A program made the translations under genes and the position numbers. Positions 45,598-53,922 of a stretch of DNA of 64,000 nucleotides are shown here, piece after piece. Below the pieces are notes generated by a model. That model searched no databases. It was not told the origin of the DNA and saw nothing but the letters and a program-made list of their open reading frames with translations. Origin of the DNA: Eubacteriales bacterium (GTDB taxonomy: Bacteria > Bacillota > Clostridia > Lachnospirales > Lachnospiraceae); contig JAUNGM010000002.1 of the NCBI GenBank assembly GCA_030524545.1, forward strand, positions 124,001-188,000, in the 5' to 3' direction. The first letter of the stretch is position 1. Each line of letters opens with the position of its first letter.

Positions 45598-46782
45598 ATG
45601 GAATTTCAGCCAGAGTCTATGAGTAAAATATGGAATAAGAAATTTGTTTTATTGTTTATTACGAACCTGTTAATGATGGCAACCTTCTATGCTTCCGTAC
45701 CGATCCTGCCGATTTATTGCCAGCAGATCGGAATTACAGGGGCAAAGATCGGAATGGTTTTAACTGCGATGTCGGTGGCTACGGTGTTATTCAGGCCGGT
45801 TGCCGGATATATTTTGGATAACTTTAACCGTTACTATACATATATGCTGTTTCTTGCACTGTTCTGCCTGCCGTTTTTAGGCTTTATTGCATTTCCGTTT
45901 TTTGGAGCGCTGGTGCTGATCCGTCTGTATATGGGAGCTGTGTATTCCGTTTGCGGTTCCGCTACAACAACGCTGGCCGGAGATGTCCTTCCGGAAGATA
46001 AGGTAAGAGTCGGAGTAAACCGGTTTGCCCTGACGATCTCCCTTGGTATGGCAGCAGGGCCGTTTGTTGGTATTCAGGTACAGAATCATATGAGCAGCAA
46101 AGCATCCTTCCTGTTACTGTTTGCCCTGACCGTGATCGCATTGATCTGCGTATCCTTCTGCAGAATAGAATACCCGAAGGTGGAACGGAAAAAATTTGTT
46201 CTGTCTGATGCATTCTACAAACCGGCTCTGCCGTTTATGTTTAACATGATGTTTATTATGATCCCGTTTGGGGCAGTCCTTGCATATACTTCTATCTTTG
46301 CACAGGAAAAGGGACTGTCAAATGTGACCCCGTATTTTTATGTATTTCTGGTAGCAGGTATGCTGGTTTCCAAGTTTTCCACGCAGAAGATGATCGATGC
46401 AGGAAAACACAGGATTCTGGTCGGCCTCAGCCTGGTGGTGCTGATGGTTACTATGGCAAGCTATTTCTTTATGGAAACAGGCGTACATCTGCTGGCAGCC
46501 GGATTTTTGCTTGGCCTTGGCTACGGAATCCTGCAGCCCCTTTTCCAGTCTTTTGTAACAGGGACAACACCGGGGCCGAAGCGCGGAACTGCCAATGCCA
46601 CCTATCTGTTATCCTATGATATCGGTATCGGAATCGGCTCTTTTGCCATGGGCATGTTCCAGGAAAGTATCGGACTGTCCGCCGGCTTTGCAATAACGGC
46701 AGCGGCTTACATCATTGGAGCGATCATTTATGCAGTATATGTGGATGGATATTATGAAAAACTGGTGCAGAAAAGCCGGTAG
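45598..46782 (+). CDS. Major facilitator superfamily transporter
   Basis: A 394-residue protein with twelve predicted helices. The conserved loop between helices 2 and 3 is recognisable (FRPVAGYILDNFNRYYTYM), consistent with DHA-type drug:proton exporters. It lies in the same run as the heterodimeric ABC exporter, so the group may form an efflux or detoxification operon under the divergent LysR protein. A GGAGGG site lies about 14 bases before ATG 45598, longer than ideal. Substrate unknown. Confidence 0.88.
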   Translation: MEFQPESMSKIWNKKFVLLFITNLLMMATFYASVPILPIYCQQIGITGAKIGMVLTAMSVATVLFRPVAGYILDNFNRYYTYMLFLALFCLPFLGFIAFPFFGALVLIRLYMGAVYSVCGSATTTLAGDVLPEDKVRVGVNRFALTISLGMAAGPFVGIQVQNHMSSKASFLLLFALTVIALICVSFCRIEYPKVERKKFVLSDAFYKPALPFMFNMMFIMIPFGAVLAYTSIFAQEKGLSNVTPYFYVFLVAGMLVSKFSTQKMIDAGKHRILVGLSLVVLMVTMASYFFMETGVHLLAAGFLLGLGYGILQPLFQSFVTGTTPGPKRGTANATYLLSYDIGIGIGSFAMGMFQESIGLSAGFAITAAAYIIGAIIYAVYVDGYYEKLVQKSR

Positions 46783-46799
46783 AGGCAGTGGGAAAAGGA

Positions 46800-47141
46800 A
46801 TGACTGACCTGCAGTATTACCGAAACATTTTAAGACTGTTGGAACGCTATTTTGCGAACAAAGACTGGAAGAATCTGTTTTTGACAGGCGGCTGCTACTG
46901 GCTGGCAGATACGCTGCACCAGGGAATCAACGGGTCGGTGATCATGATAAACAGGATCGAGGAGCATTGTGCCCTCTTTTTCGGAAACGGCCTCTATGAT
47001 GTACGGGGACGTATCCCAAAAACGGATTTCCATGCGGCAGCAGAGCAGGAAATACAATTTATGAAAAAGAATTACCGGCCGAAATTTGATGCGGAAAAGC
47101 TGAATCAATATCTTGCCCATGCATTGGCGGCAGAGATGTAA
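46800..47141 (+). CDS. Small protein with a Cys/His/Asp pattern suggestive of a papain-like fold
   Basis: A 113-residue protein of no named family that I recognise. It carries GGCYWLADTLHQ, then MINRIEEHCALFF and GLYDVRGRI. The order Cys, His, Asp with these spacings resembles NlpC/P60 or transglutaminase-like cysteine enzymes of minimal size. No signal peptide is present, so it would act in the cytoplasm. It begins a few bases after the MFS gene. The start is uncertain: ATG 46800 or GTG 46788, neither with an ideal binding site. A shared bidirectional terminator follows. Confidence 0.7.
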   Translation: MTDLQYYRNILRLLERYFANKDWKNLFLTGGCYWLADTLHQGINGSVIMINRIEEHCALFFGNGLYDVRGRIPKTDFHAAAEQEIQFMKKNYRPKFDAEKLNQYLAHALAAEM

Positions 47142-47147
47142 ATAAGA

Positions 47148-47176
47148 CCCGGAAGGATGACGGTTATCCTTCCGGG
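47148..47176. terminator. Bidirectional terminator overlapping the end of an AraC-type gene
   Basis: CCCGGAAGGAT (47148-47158) pairs perfectly with ATCCTTCCGGG (47166-47176). The right arm contains the last codons of the convergent AraC gene, whose stop codon sits at the stem-loop border. Confidence 0.75.
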
Positions 47177-48387
47177 TTAAATTCTTTTACCCCGTATTTT
47201 TCCCTGTACTGGTGAAGAGTCATGCCTGTGGCCTGCTTGAATTTTTTTCCCAGATAGCTTTGGGAAGTAAAGCCCAGGTAGTTTGCGATCGCACTGTAGG
47301 AGTACTGGGAATAGATGAGCATATTTTTTACCAGCTTTATTTTTTCCTGCAGGATGTATTCGCTGATGGTTATGCCTTCTTCTTTTTTAAACAAATCGGA
47401 TAAATAGCTGGGGTTCATATACAGCTCCCTGGCTACATCTGAGGTGGAAATCTTTCCATGGAGATGGGAGCAGATATAATCCTTGCACCTGCTGATCTTG
47501 GAATCGGAAGCCTGACCGGATTTTCGGGATTCGCGTTGTTCCTTCAGCTCTTTTACCAGAACCGCATACTGATATTCCGCCTTCCGTCCAAGGGAGATGG
47601 CGGCCTCGGGATTTTTGGCCTCTTCAATCTGGTTGATGTAGCTGTCACTTAGGGAAAAGGCAAGGTCTGACAGGATGCCGCCACGGATCGCCGCCCTGGC
47701 TGCGAGGGCTATAAGAACGATTCCGAGGTTTTGGCAGTGGCGAAGAGGCTCTTTGGCAAGGATTCCGACACGTCCGATATAGTCTTCCTCCCAGCTTTTG
47801 GAAAGCTGTTCCACATCACCGTTTTCAATACTGGAAAACTCCCGTATTTCCTGATCAAAAGGATTGTGCCGGAAAGCAGTCTCCTGATTCTGAAAGACAA
47901 TATCCGTAAAATTCTTCTGGACTTCGTAAGTTTCCTTTTTCTCCAAACAGTTGAAATCAAACGCATCATTGATCAGGACTGCACTGTCATGGAAAAGATT
48001 GTGGATAAGAAGAATCTCCTTTAAAAGCGCATAGGGGCTGCAGTGGTGCAGAGAGAGAAGCCAGGACTCGGAGAAAAGTTGCCGTTCAGGAAGCTTGTGT
48101 TTATACGTCGTACCGCCAAGCAGAAGGACAGGACCAACCAGGAAACGCTCATTTCTTGTAATCGCTGCAGCGTAGGCAACGGAATGATCATCTGCCAGAA
48201 GGACGGGAAACGCATTAGCTGCAGACTGAAGAAGGCTTTGCCGGAATTCCTCCGGTTCTGCCTCAAGGCAGTCTTCAAAGTCTATGCGTTCGCATACGGT
48301 TTCCAACAGTTCTCCCTGCAAGGTATATCTGCGCACAATGGTATGTAATTGCCGTGAGACATACTGCATCAGATAATGGACATTCAT
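47164..48387 (-). CDS. AraC-family transcriptional regulator
   Basis: A 407-residue regulator with a long N-terminal sensory region and a C-terminal AraC DNA-binding domain (about 300-400): ISTSDVARELYMNPSYLSDL, then YSAIANYLGFTSQSYLGKKFKQ and GMTLHQYREKYG. GGAGG precedes the start at 48387 by eight bases on the - strand. Divergent from the GH5 glucosidase and GPH symporter genes, which it probably controls. The upstream - strand region has an extended -10 (TGC-TATACT, + strand 48459-48464). Confidence 0.9.
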   Translation of the reverse strand: MNVHYLMQYVSRQLHTIVRRYTLQGELLETVCERIDFEDCLEAEPEEFRQSLLQSAANAFPVLLADDHSVAYAAAITRNERFLVGPVLLLGGTTYKHKLPERQLFSESWLLSLHHCSPYALLKEILLIHNLFHDSAVLINDAFDFNCLEKKETYEVQKNFTDIVFQNQETAFRHNPFDQEIREFSSIENGDVEQLSKSWEEDYIGRVGILAKEPLRHCQNLGIVLIALAARAAIRGGILSDLAFSLSDSYINQIEEAKNPEAAISLGRKAEYQYAVLVKELKEQRESRKSGQASDSKISRCKDYICSHLHGKISTSDVARELYMNPSYLSDLFKKEEGITISEYILQEKIKLVKNMLIYSQYSYSAIANYLGFTSQSYLGKKFKQATGMTLHQYREKYGVKEFNPEG

Positions 48388-48458
48388 GAATCTTTCCTCC
48401 AGTTCCTTGATGTTTCCCTTTATTTCTTTGATGTTAGGATTCGATGCTATGATTCTTT

Positions 48459-48464
48459 AGTATA
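48459..48464 (-). promoter_or_regulatory. Extended -10 promoter for the AraC-type gene
   Basis: On the - strand TATACT preceded by TGC. A TTGATA at 48484-48489 is 19 bases upstream, a long spacer compatible with an extended -10. Confidence 0.4.
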
Positions 48465-48619
48465 GCACATTTTCCAAAAAAAATATCAAACTACTAAAAA
48501 AAATGATATAGAAATTCTGTCGTGAAACGTAAAATAAAGACAACAAAAAAAGAACGATTACTTTAAAAGATCAACAACATCAGAAGAATAATCATATCAA
48601 AAGAAAGGAAATGTACAAC

Positions 48620-49807
48620 ATGAAGGTAAAAGGCGTAAATCTCGGAAACTGGCTGGTATTGGAAAAGTGGATGAGCCCTGCATTATTTGAGGGAACCACA
48701 GCGGAGGACGAATACTATCTTCCGACACAGCTTTCCAGGGAAGTGTATGAGGCGAGGATTAAGGTACACCGTTCCGAATATATTACGGAGCGTGATTTTG
48801 GCAGAATCAAAGCCATGGGAATGGAGGCAGTGCGTATCCCGGTGCCGTATTTCATCTTTGGAGACAGGGAGCCGTTTATCGGATGTATCGGGGAGCTGGA
48901 TAAAGCCTTTAACTGGGCGGAAAAATACGGTCTCCGGATTCTGATCGACCTGCATACGGCTCCGGACAGCCAGAATGGATTTGACAACGGCGGAATCTGC
49001 GGCGTATGCAAATGGTCCCAGGAGCCGGAGGAAGTGGAGTTTGAGTTAAGCGTTCTGGAACGGCTTGCGAAACGTTATGGTACAAGAGAAGGGCTTTGGG
49101 GAATCGAAGTAATCAATGAACCTGTCCTTGAGGACATGTGGGAATGTGCCAATGTCCCGGAACGGTATCCTGCCGTAGATACCAAAAAAGCAGAAGGATC
49201 CCGGGGCAACACCGTGGAATTTATCCGGCAGTTTTACCTGGATGCCTATGACAGGCTTCGTAAGTTTCTTCCGGAAGAAAAGTATGTGGTCATCCATGAT
49301 GCATTCCACTTAAAGATGTGGAAGGATTTTATGCGGGAAGACAAATACAAAAACGTGGTGCTGGATACCCACCAGTATCTGACTGTGGCTGAGATGATGG
49401 GATGCGGGCAGACTGTGGAGGATTATGAGGCCTTTATTGAAAAGTGGGGCGAAGATATCGCAGAGATGCAGCAGTATTTCCCGGTTGTATGCGGTGAGTG
49501 GTGTCTTGCGAACTCCGTTGCCATCGGCTATGATACAAAAGGCGGACAGACCGTATTAAACGGAGTGGTAAACGATTCCGAACAGGCAGTGGATGAAGAA
49601 CGCAGAAAAGAAATTTACAACAAACTGGCAAAGGCACAGCTTGCTGCCTGGGAAAAAGGTTCCGGCTATTTCTACTGGAGCTATAAACTCCTGATCGATA
49701 CGGTCAATGAGAAGGAATGGAGAGGATGGGACTGCTGGGATTTTGGCAGATGCGTGGACTTCGGCTGGTTTCCTCCGGAAGAAGCCATGGCTGATAAAAC
49801 AAATTAA
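48620..49807 (+). CDS. Glycoside hydrolase family 5, exo-beta-1,3-glucanase-like
   Basis: A 395-residue (beta/alpha)8 glycosidase without signal peptide, so acting on imported saccharides. The start GVNLGNWLVLEKWMSPALF closely resembles fungal exo-1,3-beta-glucanases of GH5. The acid/base is Glu167 in INEP and the nucleophile Glu293 in CGEW. Beta-glucosides or short beta-1,3-glucans are likely substrates. ATG 48620 is preferred because AAAGGA (48604-48609) is only one base from ATG 48611. A GPH symporter gene follows 21 bases later. Confidence 0.9.
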   Translation: MKVKGVNLGNWLVLEKWMSPALFEGTTAEDEYYLPTQLSREVYEARIKVHRSEYITERDFGRIKAMGMEAVRIPVPYFIFGDREPFIGCIGELDKAFNWAEKYGLRILIDLHTAPDSQNGFDNGGICGVCKWSQEPEEVEFELSVLERLAKRYGTREGLWGIEVINEPVLEDMWECANVPERYPAVDTKKAEGSRGNTVEFIRQFYLDAYDRLRKFLPEEKYVVIHDAFHLKMWKDFMREDKYKNVVLDTHQYLTVAEMMGCGQTVEDYEAFIEKWGEDIAEMQQYFPVVCGEWCLANSVAIGYDTKGGQTVLNGVVNDSEQAVDEERRKEIYNKLAKAQLAAWEKGSGYFYWSYKLLIDTVNEKEWRGWDCWDFGRCVDFGWFPPEEAMADKTN

Positions 49808-49828
49808 AGGAAAGGAACGGGAGAAAAA

Positions 49829-51238
49829 ATGAAGAGTACAAATATGGATCCAAATGCGAAATTATCTTTCATAGAACGATTTGGATACGGCGTGGGTGAT
49901 TATGCCAATAACCTGGTTGTTTCGGCAATCAATGCATTTCTTTTAGTATATTATACCAATGTGGTGGGCGTGAATTCGGCTGTGGCTGCTTCCATCATTG
50001 CAGTCTCCAAGCTACTGGACGGTGTATCGGATCTTGCAATGGGATATATCGTAGACCATACCCACAGCAGGTTCGGCAAAGCCCGTCCCTGGATCTTAAG
50101 GCTGTGCCTGCCTCTTGCGATCAGCACAATTCTGATGTTCAGCGTGCCGTCCGGCCTTCAGGGGAAAATGCAGATCATCTATATTTTCCTTACCTATAAC
50201 CTTACATCTACCGTATTTTATACGGGAATGAATGTTCCGTACGCAACTCTGAACGGTCTGATGACCACCAATCAGTATGAGAGAGGACTTCTCGGAAACT
50301 TCCGTATGCTCCTTGCAACAGCAGGAACCATGACGGTCAATACCGTTGTTCTGAAAATGACCGGATTTTTCGGCGGCGGAGACATCTATACACAGAAGGG
50401 ATGGACGCTGACCTTTGTAATCCTGATGATCGCCATGGTCGTTTTGAACCTGTTTGTATTTGCTGTCTGCAAGGAACGTGTGGTAGAGCAGGGCGGAAGT
50501 GAAAAAGAGGAAGAAAAGCAAGAGAAAGCACAGGGAGTACCCTTTATCAAGGGCCTGGTCGGGCTGCTGAAAAATAAATACTGGCTGATCGTGGTTCTCT
50601 GTATGTTCGTTATGTATTTTATGATGTCCTGCTTCTATGGTTCTGCATTCTACTTTGCACAGTACAATATGGGAAATGGGGATTATTATACAATGGTGGC
50701 AAATGTGCTTTCCATTGCCCAGATCGCAACGATGTTTGTTACCCCGTTCCTGATGAAAAAGATGAGCAAAAGAAACGTACTTTTAATTGGGGTGCTGATT
50801 ACCTTGGCGGGTTTTGTTTTGACCGGATTTACAACGAACTATACAGCCGTTTGCGTACTTTCCGCTGTAAAAGGTATTGGTTTTGGCTGCTGTTCAGCAA
50901 CGGCGTTTGGCTGCCTTCAGGATGCGATCACCTATGGTGAATGGCTGAACGGATACGGAACCTCCGGCATGGGCAATGCAGCTTCCTCCTTCTGCATGAA
51001 GGTAGGCTCCGGCGTAGGTACTGCAGTTTTCGGCTGGGTATTGAGCGCAGGCGGATTTGATGCGGCAAAAGCTGTGCAAAGTTCCTCGTCGCTGTTCTCT
51101 ATATCGATGTCATTTGTATGGCTGCCGGCAATCTCACTGCTGATCGCAACCATCGGGTTTTTGTTTTACGATCTGGATAAGAAATATGACAAAGTGATCG
51201 CAGACCTTGCAGTTGGAAAACATAAAGGCGATAAATAG
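49829..51238 (+). CDS. GPH-family sugar:cation symporter
   Basis: A 469-residue transporter with about twelve helices and GPH markers: the GYGVGDYANNLVVSAINAFLL-type first helix, and SDLAMGYIVDHTHSRFGKAR with the PW that follows. It likely imports the beta-glucoside cut by the adjacent GH5 enzyme. It is a paralogue of the symporter at 34023, which sits beside a GH2 gene in the same AraC-divergent layout. AACGGGAGA precedes the start. Confidence 0.92.
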   Translation: MKSTNMDPNAKLSFIERFGYGVGDYANNLVVSAINAFLLVYYTNVVGVNSAVAASIIAVSKLLDGVSDLAMGYIVDHTHSRFGKARPWILRLCLPLAISTILMFSVPSGLQGKMQIIYIFLTYNLTSTVFYTGMNVPYATLNGLMTTNQYERGLLGNFRMLLATAGTMTVNTVVLKMTGFFGGGDIYTQKGWTLTFVILMIAMVVLNLFVFAVCKERVVEQGGSEKEEEKQEKAQGVPFIKGLVGLLKNKYWLIVVLCMFVMYFMMSCFYGSAFYFAQYNMGNGDYYTMVANVLSIAQIATMFVTPFLMKKMSKRNVLLIGVLITLAGFVLTGFTTNYTAVCVLSAVKGIGFGCCSATAFGCLQDAITYGEWLNGYGTSGMGNAASSFCMKVGSGVGTAVFGWVLSAGGFDAAKAVQSSSSLFSISMSFVWLPAISLLIATIGFLFYDLDKKYDKVIADLAVGKHKGDK

Positions 51239-51347
51239 AAAAACGGAGACAGACATAGGGAGACCCAGGATAGGAAAACAGCCGGGGGACATTGTACTGG
51301 TAACTATGCAGGAGCGGTAATCTTTATTATAAATATGCAAAAATCTC

Positions 51348-51375
51348 TTTAACATTAAAAATATTGTGCTATAAT
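51348..51375 (+). promoter_or_regulatory. Extended -10 promoter for the ybaK-like gene
   Basis: TTTAAC (51348-51353), a 16-base spacer and TATAAT (51370-51375) preceded by TGC. Confidence 0.55.
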
Positions 51376-51404
51376 TGGCAAAAAAACGAATAAGGAGATT
51401 TGAT

Positions 51405-51876
51405 ATGGCAATCGAAAAGGTGAAAGAGTATTTCAGAAAATACGGCATAGAAAATCGCGTTAGGGAATTTGAGGTTTCAAGCGCTACAGTACAGCTTGCT
51501 GCTGAAGCGCTGCATTGTGAGCCCTGCAGGATTGCAAAGACACTTTCTTTTATGGTGGACGGAAAACCTGTTTTAATTGTTGCTGCCGGCGATGCTAAAA
51601 TTGATAATCCGAAATACAAGGCACAGTTTGGAAAAAAAAGCTAAAATGCTTACACCCCAGGAAACTGAAGAGATGGTAGGCCATGCAGTCGGAGGTGTCT
51701 GCCCTTTTGCTGTGAATGACGGCATTTGTATATATCTTGATGAATCCCTGAAAAGATTCCGGACGGTCTTTCCGGCTTGCGGAAGCAGCAACAGTGCCAT
51801 CGAACTGACAATAGAAGAATTGGAAAAATATTCTTCATTTACTGCCTGGATAGATGTTTGCAAGGGCTGGAATTGA
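51405..51876 (+). pseudogene. YbaK/EbsC-family tRNA deacylase gene with a frameshift
   Basis: Two overlapping frames together give one YbaK/EbsC domain of about 157 residues. The first, from ATG 51405 after AAGGAG, ends at 51644 shortly after KYKAQFGKK. The second supplies AKMLTPQETEEMVGHAVGG, CPFAVNDGICIYLDESLKRF and the C-terminus to 51876. The break is at a run of eight A (51632-51639); seven A would restore GKKAKMLT without any stop. YbaK-type proteins hydrolyse mischarged tRNA-Pro. The intact surrounding domain points to a recent mutation, a sequencing error in a homopolymer, or slippage rescue. Confidence 0.85.
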
Positions 51877-52019
51877 AATTTTAGAAAAATTTTGTAAAAA
51901 CTGCGTATGTTTTTCTTTTATCAGGAAAAAATAGAATAAAAATAGCTGGAACGAAAAAGAAAGAATTGGCACAGGTACATAAAAATACAAGACTGAAATA
52001 ATTTCTTTTCCCACATACT

Positions 52020-52056
52020 AAGAGAGGATATCCGAGAGGATGTTCCTCTCTTTTTA
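52020..52056 (+). terminator. Terminator before spoIVB
   Basis: AAGAGAGGA (52020-52028) pairs with TCCTCTCTT (52044-52052), inner stem ATCC/GGAT, then a T-run. It ends 27 bases before the spoIVB start, so a sporulation promoter would have to lie inside or just after it, or it belongs to a leader. Confidence 0.65.
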
Positions 52057-52082
52057 ATTACGTAGGAAAAGGATGTGGCAAA

Positions 52083-53291
52083 ATGGAAAGAAAAAGGAAG
52101 TACCGTTGTTTTCTTCTGTGGTGCCTGGGATTGGATCTGCTTGCAATGGGATGGCTGGGATACAGATATATGGACAGGAAGATCCCGGATGAGATTCAGG
52201 TGGAAAAGGGAATGGAACAAGATGTGGAAGCGATGTTCTCCTATCCGTTTCTTTCCTTTGAGGAGGCGGTCACAGTGTCAGGGGAAGGCAGCTATCTTCT
52301 GCCCTGCAGGCTGCTTGGGTTTATCCCATTTAAAAATGTGAAAGTCATGCCTGCGGACAGTACCAGTGTTTATGTCAGCGGAAGTACAGTAGGACTTTAC
52401 ATGGAAACACAGGGGGTTCTGATCATCGACACCGGTGAAATCACATCAGAAAACGGAACAGCCCAGGAACCTGCGAAAAACATCGTAAAACCAGGAGATT
52501 ATATTGTCGCGTTTAATGAGCAGAAGATTACCAGTAAAAAAGAACTTATGGAAGATCTGTCATTATTGGACGGCGGAAATGTAACCCTGGATGTAAAAAG
52601 AAACGGTGAAACGATTCCTGTGTCTCTGACTCCTGTGAAAGATGCGGAAGGGAATTATAAGCTTGGGCTTTGGGTACGGGACGACACTCAGGGAATCGGG
52701 ACGCTAACCTTTGTGGATTCATCAGGAAACTACGGCGCTCTTGGGCATGGAATCAGTGATGTGGATACAGGAGAACTGCTGGAGATACAGGATGGAAACC
52801 TCTATCAGGCAGAAATCCTTGGAATTCAGAAAGGAACCAAAGGAAGCCCAGGAGAGCTTTCGGGCCTGATTCGTTACGAACCCGGCAGAATCATAGGAAA
52901 CATTTCTTTAAACAGCAAAAACGGAATTTTCGGAAACTTTACCGGAAGCAATGATTCCGGAATCTCCCTGAAAAAAATGCCGGTTGCTTATAAGCAGGAG
53001 CTGGTGGTTGGACCTGCCTCTATTCTATGCTGTGTGGAAGGTAATGTGCAGGAATATGAGGCGGAGATTACCAAGATTGACCTCAACCACGAGGACAGCA
53101 ACAAAAGCTTTGTGATTCATGTAACGGATCCGGGACTTTTAGAGAAAACCGGAGGAATTATCCAGGGAATGTCCGGAAGTCCCGTGGTACAAAATGGAAA
53201 ATTCGTAGGCGCCGTCACCCACGTATTTGTCCAGGACTCCACCAGCGGGTATGGGATTTTTGCGGAGACGATGCTGGAACAATTAAATTAG
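52083..53291 (+). CDS. spoIVB: SpoIVB serine peptidase
   Basis: A 402-residue forespore-secreted protease that triggers activation of sigma-K in the mother cell. It has an N-terminal signal anchor (about 8-27), a PDZ domain (about 110-200, with IVKPGDYIVAFNEQKI) and an S55 peptidase domain. The peptidase has the histidine in GALGHGISDVDTG and the serine in GMSGSPVVQNGKFVGAVTH (Ser364 or Ser366). In many Clostridia it stands between recN and spo0A; here it is separated from both by unrelated genes. Confidence 0.95.
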   Translation: MERKRKYRCFLLWCLGLDLLAMGWLGYRYMDRKIPDEIQVEKGMEQDVEAMFSYPFLSFEEAVTVSGEGSYLLPCRLLGFIPFKNVKVMPADSTSVYVSGSTVGLYMETQGVLIIDTGEITSENGTAQEPAKNIVKPGDYIVAFNEQKITSKKELMEDLSLLDGGNVTLDVKRNGETIPVSLTPVKDAEGNYKLGLWVRDDTQGIGTLTFVDSSGNYGALGHGISDVDTGELLEIQDGNLYQAEILGIQKGTKGSPGELSGLIRYEPGRIIGNISLNSKNGIFGNFTGSNDSGISLKKMPVAYKQELVVGPASILCCVEGNVQEYEAEITKIDLNHEDSNKSFVIHVTDPGLLEKTGGIIQGMSGSPVVQNGKFVGAVTHVFVQDSTSGYGIFAETMLEQLN

Positions 53292-53313
53292 TCATAGTAA
53301 TAAGGCAGCACAC

Positions 53314-53351
53314 GAAAAAGACTCTAAGTAGACTTATGTAGAGTCTTTTTC
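53314..53351. terminator. Terminator after spoIVB
   Basis: Perfect 12-bp arms GAAAAAGACTCT (53314-53325) and AGAGTCTTTTTC (53340-53351), symmetric A and T runs. Confidence 0.85.
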
Positions 53352-53354
53352 TCT

Positions 53355-53441
53355 ATGATGACATTAAAAAAATATCAGATCCTAAAACGGTTCAGACATT
53401 ATGAGGACATCATTAACTGGCTGTCAAGTTTAGAAAATTAA
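53355..53441 (+). pseudogene. Possible gene remnant (28 codons) after spoIVB
   Basis: An open frame from ATG 53355 encodes KKYQILKRFRHYEDIINWL, a protein-like helical sequence, but no ribosome binding site precedes it. It starts inside the terminator tail and converges on the HxlR gene with a four-base overlap. It may be the C-terminal scar of a lost gene. Confidence 0.25.
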
Positions 53442-53770
53442 ATCCGATTCTTCATTCCCCATTCACACATCCCGTCTAAAATGGGAATCAGTGATTTTCC
53501 ACGTTCTGTAAGACTGTATTCTACTTTTGGGGGAATCTGCGGATATTCTTCCCGGTGTACAAGCTGGTCGGCTTCCAATTCCTTTAAAGTGGAACTCAAT
53601 GTTTTGTAAGAAATATTTCCGATATATCTTTTCATCTCATTAAAGCGGACAACCCCAAATTCCATTAAAGTATAGAGAATTGTCATTTTATATTTTCCAT
53701 TGATCAGGGATAAGGTATAGCTGAACCCTGTATCATTCAGGCATTCACTTGAAATGCAGCGTTTTTCCAT
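53438..53770 (-). CDS. HxlR-family transcriptional regulator
   Basis: A 110-residue winged-helix protein of the HxlR/YodB type: SLINGKYKMTILYTLMEFG, RFNEMKRYIGNISYKTLSST, then VEYSLTERGKSLIPIL. An N-terminal pair of cysteines (Cys5, Cys10) could sense electrophiles or redox change as in YodB. It faces a flavodoxin-like oxidoreductase across a promoter region with repeats. The - strand promoter is TTGACT (53883-53888), 17 bases, TATAAT (53860-53865). Confidence 0.92.
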   Translation of the reverse strand: MEKRCISSECLNDTGFSYTLSLINGKYKMTILYTLMEFGVVRFNEMKRYIGNISYKTLSSTLKELEADQLVHREEYPQIPPKVEYSLTERGKSLIPILDGMCEWGMKNRI

Positions 53771-53787
53771 TTTACACTCTCCTTAGG

Positions 53788-53839
53788 GTAAGTATCAAAC
53801 CTTAATGTAAGTATCGCACTTAAATGTGCGTACTTGTAT
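53788..53839. promoter_or_regulatory. Repeat cluster, likely HxlR operator
   Basis: Direct repeats GTAAGTATC at 53788-53796 and 53807-53815, 19 bases apart, followed by GCACTTAAATGTGC and GTACTT. The second repeat forms an inverted repeat with GCGTACTT. The cluster lies downstream of the hxlR promoter, fitting autorepression, and upstream of the divergent oxidoreductase gene. Confidence 0.55.
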
Positions 53840-53859
53840 TCATTTCTGTGTTTGTTAGA

Positions 53860-53888
53860 ATTATAGTATGAATTAATAGTGAAGTCAA
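53860..53888 (-). promoter_or_regulatory. SigA promoter for the HxlR gene
   Basis: On the - strand TTGACT and TATAAT with a 17-base spacer. A TATAGT at 53862-53867 on the + strand may serve the divergent oxidoreductase gene, so the two promoters overlap. Confidence 0.6.
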
Positions 53889-53922
53889 CACAGCTAAAAA
53901 CAATAAAAGGAGAATGTAGCAT

